DNA of 64,000 bases from an uncultured Aquimarina sp. (lineage in GTDB: Bacteria > Bacteroidota > Bacteroidia > Flavobacteriales > Flavobacteriaceae), in assembly GCA_947498765.1 (NCBI GenBank), contig CANMLG010000002.1:1-64000 (forward strand), read 5' to 3'. Shown piece after piece: positions 57,221 to 64,000 of the stretch. The translations under genes were made by a program, and so were the position numbers. The notes under the pieces were generated by a model. It ran no database searches. It saw nothing but the letters and a program-made list of their open reading frames with translations, and was not told where the DNA came from. The first letter of the stretch is position 1. Every line of letters begins with the position of its first letter.

Positions 57221-58285
57221 ATGCCATTAGTAAGCAAAAACAAACGTATACCATATTTAGGGTTTAATGATACTTGGTTTAGTTTAGTTGGGATTCTAAT
57301 TATAAGTTTAATCACAAATTATCTTTTTAGTGATCCATTAGAAAGGAATTCTTTAGTGTCCGTTATTATTGGTTGGAGTGTTTCTTTGTTTTTTACCATT
57401 TGTGATTGGTTTATTATACGATTTATTTTAATTTCTTTACGAAAAAAATATCCTCATTTTCGAGATGATGTAAAACGTATTAGCATCTTTCTTATTGCAA
57501 TAATTAGTACTGTAATAATTGTTGATTTTATTGGTGGTGCTTTACTCTCAATCACTTTAAACTTATTTAGTCTAAATGCTAGCCATACAGTACAGTTGAA
57601 AGTACTTATACCGATTATATTAATCACCATTATGATAATGGCAATATATGAGGCGATTTATTATTATGTACGACTAAAAAAATCAATTAGAGAAGAAGAG
57701 CAGGCAAAACAAGTAATGATTCAGGCACAATTAGACACCTTAAGAAATCAAGCACAACCCCATTTTTTATTCAATAGTTTGAATACATTACGAGATATTA
57801 TTGATCAAGATTCTAAAGAAGATGCCAAAGGCTTTGTGGATAACCTAGCAGATGTTTACCGTTTTATCATTGAGTCTGGTAATTCAAATTTAATTTCCTT
57901 AGAAAAAGAGTTAAAATTTGCTAAAGCCTATATTCATATTCAATCAGAAAGATTTGGGAATAGCTTAAAGCTAAACTGGAATATTCCAAAAGATAAACTT
58001 TTCGTTATGATAGTACCTATGAGTTTGCAGCTTTTACTTGAAAATGCTATAAAACATAACGTCATTTCTAAAGCAAAACCCTTACTTGTTACCGTGACTA
58101 TTAAAGACGATAATTTAGTAGTAAGCAATAAAATTCAAGTAAAATCAACTCAAATAGCCTCAACAAAAGTAGGGTTAAAGAATATTGAAAAACGATACCA
58201 ACTTATATCAAGTAAAACGCCAATTATTAATAATGATGGAGAGTATTTCATAGTTTCTCTTCCATTATTAAAATCATCAAAATAA
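57221..58285 (+). CDS. LytS-type sensor histidine kinase
   Basis: Membrane sensor kinase. The 354 residues have four transmembrane helices (about 19-36, 47-70, 87-110, 127-150) without an obvious periplasmic sensor domain, then a His_kinase domain with the H-box QPHFLFNSLNTL (H181) and an N-box LLLENAIKHN. The operon partner starts 5 bases after its stop, on the same strand. Confidence 0.92.
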   Translation: MPLVSKNKRIPYLGFNDTWFSLVGILIISLITNYLFSDPLERNSLVSVIIGWSVSLFFTICDWFIIRFILISLRKKYPHFRDDVKRISIFLIAIISTVIIVDFIGGALLSITLNLFSLNASHTVQLKVLIPIILITIMIMAIYEAIYYYVRLKKSIREEEQAKQVMIQAQLDTLRNQAQPHFLFNSLNTLRDIIDQDSKEDAKGFVDNLADVYRFIIESGNSNLISLEKELKFAKAYIHIQSERFGNSLKLNWNIPKDKLFVMIVPMSLQLLLENAIKHNVISKAKPLLVTVTIKDDNLVVSNKIQVKSTQIASTKVGLKNIEKRYQLISSKTPIINNDGEYFIVSLPLLKSSK

Positions 58286-58290
58286 AAATT

Positions 58291-59052
58291 ATGAAAATAC
58301 TAATTGTTGAAGATGAGCCCCGTGCTGCAAGTCAATTACAAAATTTATTAAACAAAAGTGTTTATGATTTTGAAGTACTTACTGTTATCGATTCTGTTGA
58401 AGATACGGTGCATTGGTTTAGAAAAAATAAGACTCCGGATTTAGTGTTCATGGATATTCAATTAGCAGACGGTTTAAGTTTTGAGATTTTTCAGAAAATA
58501 GAAGTAACTGCCCCCATTATTTTTACTACTGCTTTTGATCAATATGCCATTCAAGCATTTAAAGTAAATAGTATCGATTATTTACTAAAACCAATAAAGC
58601 AAAGTGATTTAGACACAGCCTTAAACAAATTTTCAAAATATAAAAATCAATCAAAAAAAACTATTGAACCAAATATTCTAAAGGAGTTATTGAGTAGTAT
58701 GCAGACTCAACAAAAACGCGCAGGAATATTAGTAAAAGAGGGAAGTGGTTTTATACAAATAAGAGTGTCAGAGCTTTTATACATGTATTCGCAAGATAGT
58801 ATCACTTTTGGAATTACCCATACTAACAAGCGTTATATTATAGATGAGACTATGGACCAATTATTTAGTTCTTTAGAAGAGACTCAATTTTACCGAATTA
58901 ATAGGGGGCAGATTATATCCAAAATTTCAATTCAAAAAATAGAACCTTATTTTAATCATCGTGTAAAATTATCATTGTTAAATCCGAGGGACCAAGAATT
59001 TATTGTTAGTAGACAAAAGACTCCTGATTTTAAGGAGTGGATGAACAGATAA
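58291..59052 (+). CDS. LytTR-type response regulator
   Basis: The 253 residues hold a receiver domain with acidic pocket VEDEP, phosphoacceptor D55 (LVFMDIQLAD), T in FTTAF and K in LLKPIK, then a LytTR DNA-binding domain (about 148-250; ELLYMYSQDSITFGIT, FYRINRGQIIS, FIVSRQKTPDFKEWM). Paired with the preceding kinase. The targets may include the downstream M20 and S41 peptidase genes, which follow on the same strand, but this is positional inference. Confidence 0.92.
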   Translation: MKILIVEDEPRAASQLQNLLNKSVYDFEVLTVIDSVEDTVHWFRKNKTPDLVFMDIQLADGLSFEIFQKIEVTAPIIFTTAFDQYAIQAFKVNSIDYLLKPIKQSDLDTALNKFSKYKNQSKKTIEPNILKELLSSMQTQQKRAGILVKEGSGFIQIRVSELLYMYSQDSITFGITHTNKRYIIDETMDQLFSSLEETQFYRINRGQIISKISIQKIEPYFNHRVKLSLLNPRDQEFIVSRQKTPDFKEWMNR

Positions 59053-59160
59053 ACTGTACCTATTACATTTCAAGTAATTAAAACTACGTTTCAACAATAA
59101 GTACTATTTAAAACAACGGAATAAAATAATATTTGTGATATAATTATTAACCATTATATC

Positions 59161-60456
59161 ATGAATCTAAAATTTATAACACTAGTACTTTTCCTTACTA
59201 CAGGAATACTTAAAGCACAATCAGACAAAAACATTGATAACTATCAAAAAATAGTTGATAAAACAGATGAGATTTATACTAGTCTGGTTAAGATTAGGAG
59301 AGATCTACATAGTCACCCAGAAATTTCTAAACACGAGGTGAGAACTTCTAAAATAGTTGCCGAATATTTAAAAGGTTTGGGCTTAGAAGTAAAAACCAAT
59401 ATAGGAGGAAATGGCGTAGTAGGAATTTTAAAAGGAGGTAAAAAAGGAAAAAAAATAGCTTGGCGAGCTGATATGGATGCCGTAAAAACTGATGAACCAG
59501 ATGTTGTTAGTTTTGCATCAAAAAATAAAGGAGTCAGGCATATTTGTGGTCATGATGTACATACCACAATAGGTTTAGGTATTGCTAATGTACTATCGCA
59601 ACAAAGAGAGTCTATTGAGGGTAGTGTTTATTTTATTTTTCAACCAGCAGAAGAAATCAACTCAGGAGCAAAAGATATGATTGAGGATGGCCTTTTTGAT
59701 CATATTCAACCTGATGAAATTTATGGATTACATATAGGTCATTCTGCATCGGGAATTATTAATGTTAAGGCTAATGAGTTATTTGCGTATGCAAAAACAC
59801 TCGAGGTAAAATTTAAACCAAACACGAATGAAAATGAATTAGAAAATTTTATGAATAGTATTTTAAAAGGTTTTATTCGTAATATAAAAGATAACAGTTC
59901 ACCTTGGGATATTATAAGTAAGATTTCCGATTCCCAAATAGGGCTTACAAGCAAGGAAACTATTTTTAAAGATTATTTTATTTTAAATCAATCAAAACTT
60001 AATACAGCAGATAAGTCTGTTACTTTTTACAATGCCAGTTTTCTTGAAACGGATGTAAAAAAAGTGAATAACATACCCTTCGAAATAAAAAAGCAAATTC
60101 TTAACTCTAAATTTAAAGATGCTTTTATTTCTATTGAATATGCAAAGGATTCAGCATCAAATCCTGTAAACGATCCAGAACTTACCAAAGTTGCCTCAAA
60201 AACCATTTCTAGTTTTTATGATAAAGAAATGCTTGAACCACTGTATGGACAAGTTCCTTTTTTTGGCGAAGATTTTGCACTTTATCAGCAAAAAGTACCA
60301 GGAGTATTCTTTTTCTTAGGAGGATCTAACATTGAAAAAGGTATAAATTCTATGCCACATACCCCAAATTTTGCTGTAGATGAAAAAACTATAAAATATG
60401 GAGTACAATGTTTCGCTTCTTTACTATTAGAACGCTCAAACATCACAAATAAATAA
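59161..60456 (+). CDS. Secreted M20-family amidohydrolase/peptidase
   Basis: Zinc-dependent amidohydrolase of the M20D type (N-acyl amino acid or dipeptide hydrolase). The 431 residues start with a signal peptide (FITLVLFLTTGILKAQ), then RRDLHSHPEIS, WRADMDAV, the metal site CGHDVHTTIG, and FQPAEEINSGAKDM with the catalytic Glu pair. The usual lid insert with HGAH is replaced by a longer, divergent segment (about 190-320). The C-terminal FFGEDFALYQQKVPGVFFFLG matches the family. A signal peptide suggests periplasmic action. Confidence 0.85.
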   Translation: MNLKFITLVLFLTTGILKAQSDKNIDNYQKIVDKTDEIYTSLVKIRRDLHSHPEISKHEVRTSKIVAEYLKGLGLEVKTNIGGNGVVGILKGGKKGKKIAWRADMDAVKTDEPDVVSFASKNKGVRHICGHDVHTTIGLGIANVLSQQRESIEGSVYFIFQPAEEINSGAKDMIEDGLFDHIQPDEIYGLHIGHSASGIINVKANELFAYAKTLEVKFKPNTNENELENFMNSILKGFIRNIKDNSSPWDIISKISDSQIGLTSKETIFKDYFILNQSKLNTADKSVTFYNASFLETDVKKVNNIPFEIKKQILNSKFKDAFISIEYAKDSASNPVNDPELTKVASKTISSFYDKEMLEPLYGQVPFFGEDFALYQQKVPGVFFFLGGSNIEKGINSMPHTPNFAVDEKTIKYGVQCFASLLLERSNITNK

Positions 60457-60496
60457 AATTAACTCTAAATTTAATAAACGCTAACTTAAAATCATC

Positions 60497-62155
60497 ATGA
60501 AAAAAATACTAATCATCCTAAGTTTTTTAATGTTTTCTCAACTATGGTCTCAAAAAAAATTAACCATAGAACAATGGCAAGAAGACCTTCGCTTTATTCA
60601 AAATACGATACATAAAGATTATTCATTTCTTTTTGTAAAAACAACAAAAGAAGACTTTGATTCACAGGTAGAAGCACTTTATAAGGCTATTCCAAATTTA
60701 GAATCACATGAAATTAAAGTTGGAATTACTAGATTAATAGCTTCATTCAAATATGGACATACTGGAGTATTTTTTTACAATCAAAAAAATATAAATTTTC
60801 ATTACTTACCATTTAACCTTAAATATTTTAAAGATGGTATTTATATTCAAGGAGTTCATAAAGATTATAAAAAAGCATTAGGGGCTAAAGTTTTAAAAAT
60901 AAACAATATGCCAATAGCAGAAGCTTTAAAAAAGATAGCACCTACCGTAAGTGCTGAAAATTCTCAATTTTTTAAAGCTTATGGGATCAATTATTTGGGG
61001 ATTACCGAAGTATTACATGCCCAAAAAATAACAGAAACCCTTTTAAAAGAAGTGTCACTTACCTTAGAAAAAAAAGGTAACGTATTTACACAATCTTTTA
61101 CAGTGATGGAGGCCGGAGAAGGAGTGCCTACAAAGCAAGGATATGTTCAGCAAGATGAAAACTGGTTAGAGGCAAGAAATCAATCTACTACTCCATTATA
61201 TTTAAAGAAATTAGATAAAAATTATTATTCAGAATATTTAACAACTAAAAAAGCCATATACATAAGACATAGTTGGATTGGAGATGATGCAAAAGAAAGT
61301 ACTAAGGATTTTTACTCCCGTATTTTTAATGAAATAGAAACTAATGATGTAGAGAAATTAATTATTGATGTGCGTTTAAATGGAGGAGGAAATAACTATT
61401 TAAATAAAGATGTTATTAAAGGCATTATAAAATCTGAAAAGATAAATAAAATAGGAAAGCTATTTGTTATTACAGGGAAGCGAACTTTTTCTGCTTGTCA
61501 AAACTTGGTTAATGAAATGGATAATTACACTAATGTTATTTTTGTAGGAGAACCAACAGCGGAAAATGTTAATTTTTGGGGTGATAATCGACCTGTAAAA
61601 CTCCCCAACAGTGCTATTGATGTCTCTTTATCTTATTTATGGTGGCAAGATAAACATGCTTTAGAAAATACCGATTGGATAGCTCCAAGTATCCCTGTTA
61701 CTATAAGTTTTGATGAGTATGTTAATAATCAAGATCCCGTATTAGAAGCGGCTTTAACTTTTAATGTCCCCGATTTTAAGCCCAAACCTATGGAATATAT
61801 AACAGATTTATATTTATCTGGACAAACAGAAAAACTAGCAACAGAATTACCAAAAATGATACAAGATCCACTTTATGAGTTTTGTGATTTTGAAGCAGAA
61901 TTAAATAAAAGTGGCAATTTTTTAATGCAAACTGGTCGCATACCGCAAATTCAGGCTTCCGTTCAAGTTTTTTTAATGGTTTCACAATTATTCCCAAACT
62001 CTGCCATAACGTATAAAAATTTAGGAAAAGCTTATACTTTACTTCATGATACAAATAATGCAAAAGCATCATTAAAAAAGGCCATTTCTTTAGATACTAA
62101 TGGAATAATAAGCAAAGCCGCAAAAGAGATGTTACTGGATATAGAAAAATTGTAA
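60497..62155 (+). CDS. Secreted S41-family (C-terminal processing) peptidase with TPR tail
   Basis: The 552 residues have a signal peptide (ILIILSFLMFSQLWSQ), an N-terminal helical part, a TSPc domain (about 240-420) with IRHSWIGDDA, IIDVRLNGGGNN and the likely catalytic Ser in GKRTFSACQNLVNE, and a C-terminal helical tail with a TPR-like ITYKNLGKAYTLLHDTNNAKASLKKAI. No PDZ domain is evident. It lies 40 bases after the M20 peptidase and is followed by a strong terminator, so the two are probably one transcript. Confidence 0.83.
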   Translation: MKKILIILSFLMFSQLWSQKKLTIEQWQEDLRFIQNTIHKDYSFLFVKTTKEDFDSQVEALYKAIPNLESHEIKVGITRLIASFKYGHTGVFFYNQKNINFHYLPFNLKYFKDGIYIQGVHKDYKKALGAKVLKINNMPIAEALKKIAPTVSAENSQFFKAYGINYLGITEVLHAQKITETLLKEVSLTLEKKGNVFTQSFTVMEAGEGVPTKQGYVQQDENWLEARNQSTTPLYLKKLDKNYYSEYLTTKKAIYIRHSWIGDDAKESTKDFYSRIFNEIETNDVEKLIIDVRLNGGGNNYLNKDVIKGIIKSEKINKIGKLFVITGKRTFSACQNLVNEMDNYTNVIFVGEPTAENVNFWGDNRPVKLPNSAIDVSLSYLWWQDKHALENTDWIAPSIPVTISFDEYVNNQDPVLEAALTFNVPDFKPKPMEYITDLYLSGQTEKLATELPKMIQDPLYEFCDFEAELNKSGNFLMQTGRIPQIQASVQVFLMVSQLFPNSAITYKNLGKAYTLLHDTNNAKASLKKAISLDTNGIISKAAKEMLLDIEKL

Positions 62156-62185
62156 TTACTAAGGTATAAAACTCTACTTAACCTG

Positions 62186-62249
62186 AATTCAATGAATAAG
62201 TGCAAAAAGTTAATTTCGTTTATTTTTTGCACTTATTCATTATTGAATT
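62186..62249 (+). terminator. Terminator after the S41 peptidase gene
   Basis: AATGAATAAGTGCAAAAA (62191-62208) pairs perfectly with TTTTTGCACTTATTCATT over a loop of about 15 bases; the flanking GAATTCAA/TTGAATT extends the stem after a 3-base bulge. T-rich sequence inside and after. Confidence 0.85.
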
Positions 62250-62471
62250 TGGAAAAAAAAGAATAAAAACAAATAGTAAATAAAATAACATAGAAATTTA
62301 AATAAGAGGGAAGCTAAAGCATATGAGCAATCGTTTTAACAATATATTGCAATTTAAAAACCATATATTATTTACGTTTTTTATAAAATAGGCGTTCTTG
62401 TAAAAGAATAAGGTGTTATTGTTTGATTTTTTGAAATTAAATATAAGCTTAAAATCTATTTACATTTTACT

Positions 62472-64000
62472 ATGAAAAAAACAACTGCTCAACTATTTTT
62501 ATTTACATTATCATTAAATTCATTTTTTGTTTTTTCGCAAACAGTTAATGTTTCTATTGATCTTGAACAGCAACGCTTTTTAGGTAACGAATCCAACCTA
62601 GATCGTTCTAAATATTTTAATTTACATACGGCAAGAGAAGAACCTGCTTTTCCCACTTTTCTAAAAGATAATAACTTCGGTTTTGGACGTCGTTTTTTTG
62701 ATCCTCATTCTGATAGAAATTTTGTTGACCCAATAGGAAATTATCCAAGTACACCTCCAACTTCAGATGGTATCGTTCGACCAGTTAGTCGATTTATAGC
62801 CACAAGTAATCCTGCGAGATCTTGGACCGTAGATTCTGATCCTGTGACGGGTGCACTATCCGCAGCTAGATATTTTGTTGATAACGTTGATACTAAAAAT
62901 AGACCAGAATATTGGGAACCCTTCAATGAACCCTTTATAAAAGCGAAGAATTTCACAAATGCTACAGCGCCTACAAATCAAGATGTAGTGCAAAAAATGA
63001 GTGAATGGTTTCGGGATATGGCAAAAGGAATACACGATACGCCCGAACTTGCTAATATGAAGGTAATTGGCTTTTCTAGTGCTTTTCCTTCATATGCCAG
63101 AAGAGATTTTAGTGAAACTTGGCAAAATCATATGAAATTATTTATTGATGTTGCTGGTGAGGAAATTGATGCGCTTTCTGTACATCCTTATGATGGAGTG
63201 AATCAAATTGGACAAGCTAATGGAAGATCAGGAAGCAATTCTGAAGCGATACTGGATTTATTAGAAGCCTATACTGATCAGAAATTAGGCGCACCAAAAA
63301 AAATAGCCATAAGTGAATTTGGAGTAATTGAAAGGGATTTTCCTTTAGGTCCAGCACCTGGGTTTTATAATGAAGCCACTGCCGCTATCACGATAAATGG
63401 ATTAAACAATATGTTATTTAATTTTTTTGAAAGGCAAGATAATATTGAAATTTGTATTCCGTTTATTACCGGCCGTGCCGATTTTTTCTATAATAATTTC
63501 AATGCAGATGGAGGAACTGGATCCCCACAGCCTTATATTCCTGCTTATTTACGTCCTACAGAAGTGAAATCAGAACGAGATCCAGATACTGGTTTATTCA
63601 GGAATGATGAATTCGTATTAACCTTTAAAGAAAACTTCTTTAAATTTTGGAGTGATCTCAAAGGAAATCGTGCAAAAATTACAAGTGATGATGTAGATGT
63701 TCAAGTTCAGGCTTTTGTTGATGGAAATACAGCATATGTTGTTTTAAATAATTTAGATGATACCGATAAAACGCTAAACTTAAATTTTATAAGCAGAGTA
63801 GGCACGGTTACTAATGTAAATACTTCATTTTTGGTGGTAAATGGTATGAATATCCCTATTTATGAATCAGGTATTGATAGTAACACTTTACCTTCTAATG
63901 TTCCTTTGCTAGTAGGAGAAACGAGAATGCTAAAAATTACTTATGATGCTCCCATTGAGTTTACAAGTAGTATTGTTAGAAAAAAGTATTATGCGACATC
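62472..64000 (+). CDS. GH86 beta-agarase/porphyranase, 3' end outside the window
   Basis: A long open frame from ATG 62472 to the window edge (509 codons, no stop). Signal peptide (AQLFLFTLSLNSFFVFSQ), then a GH86 catalytic barrel with acid/base E153 in YWEPFNEP and nucleophile E282 in KIAISEFGV, and the start of the accessory beta-sandwich (VQVQAFVDGNTAYVVLNNLDD) in line with the first GH86 (YIDGNIAYLILNNLED). The early part differs from the first GH86 (NESNLDRSKYFNLH against SDFGRERHITLH), so it is a distant paralogue rather than a recent duplicate, perhaps acting on a different agar- or porphyran-type linkage. Confidence 0.88.
   Translation, partial: MKKTTAQLFLFTLSLNSFFVFSQTVNVSIDLEQQRFLGNESNLDRSKYFNLHTAREEPAFPTFLKDNNFGFGRRFFDPHSDRNFVDPIGNYPSTPPTSDGIVRPVSRFIATSNPARSWTVDSDPVTGALSAARYFVDNVDTKNRPEYWEPFNEPFIKAKNFTNATAPTNQDVVQKMSEWFRDMAKGIHDTPELANMKVIGFSSAFPSYARRDFSETWQNHMKLFIDVAGEEIDALSVHPYDGVNQIGQANGRSGSNSEAILDLLEAYTDQKLGAPKKIAISEFGVIERDFPLGPAPGFYNEATAAITINGLNNMLFNFFERQDNIEICIPFITGRADFFYNNFNADGGTGSPQPYIPAYLRPTEVKSERDPDTGLFRNDEFVLTFKENFFKFWSDLKGNRAKITSDDVDVQVQAFVDGNTAYVVLNNLDDTDKTLNLNFISRVGTVTNVNTSFLVVNGMNIPIYESGIDSNTLPSNVPLLVGETRMLKITYDAPIEFTSSIVRKKYYAT

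Noticed and set aside
1..64000. CRISPR arrays, tRNA or rRNA genes, intact insertion sequences, prophage or restriction systems
   Set aside because: None was seen on either strand; no spaced repeats, cloverleaf genes or transposase frames could be supported.

Overview
The window looks like a piece of the chromosome of a marine, polysaccharide-degrading member of the Flavobacteriia (Bacteroidota). The evidence is the AT-rich sequence, several secreted proteins ending in type IX secretion (T9SS) C-terminal sorting domains, promoters of the TAnnTTTG type, and family-typical gene pairs (ResB/CcsA fusion, DUF3822 next to rsmD, DUF2520 next to kdsC). Algal-wall enzymes are scattered through the window. 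There are two GH86 beta-agarase/porphyranase genes (540-3848, and one cut off by the right edge from 62472), a GH16 agarase/porphyranase lipoprotein (13747-14901) and a GH5 mannanase-like enzyme with a CBM3 (36561-38750). No SusC/SusD pair is present, so this is not a complete utilisation locus.

Left part (1-18180): GH86; a small beta-barrel gene beside the frameshifted remnant of a paralogue; recQ, kdsC and a DUF2520 gene on the minus strand; the cytochrome c biogenesis fusion ccsBA; an aldo/keto reductase gene broken by a 10-bp tandem duplication; an M90 metallopeptidase; the GH16 enzyme; clpC; and the RNase P RNA gene.

Centre (18181-36540): the most coherent system is a plus-strand operon from 18799 to 29515. 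It encodes an outer-membrane porin, an ABC importer (lipoprotein, permease, ATPase), a DUF1989 pair (carboxyguanidine deiminase subunits, formerly 'urea carboxylase-associated proteins'), a biotin-dependent urea/guanidine carboxylase, and allophanate hydrolase. Together they would import guanidine and convert it to ammonia and CO2. The leader carries two terminator-like hairpins but I cannot match it to any guanidine riboswitch. After it, on the minus strand, come an iodotyrosine-deiodinase homologue, an ATP-grasp enzyme, rsmD, a DUF3822 gene and a pilin-like protein. A RecD-like helicase, a candidate small RNA, an acyltransferase and thiol peroxidase follow on the plus strand.

Right part (36541-64000): the GH5 enzyme; a T9SS metalloprotease with three fascin-like repeats, followed by a perfect 52-bp palindrome; a TPR/MORN protein whose T9SS sorting domain lies out of frame after an A9 tract; ettA, fdhD, a SPOR-like protein, a TrmH-type methyltransferase, and a umuC-umuD operon (order reversed) with a large operator-like inverted repeat over its promoter; a di-haem peroxidase, an Omp85-like protein, a DJ-1/PfpI plus AraC pair, a LolA-like protein followed by a 162-bp MITE-like palindromic element, a LytS/LytTR two-component system, M20 and S41 peptidases, and the second GH86.

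All family calls are by eye from motifs and layout. No searches were run.
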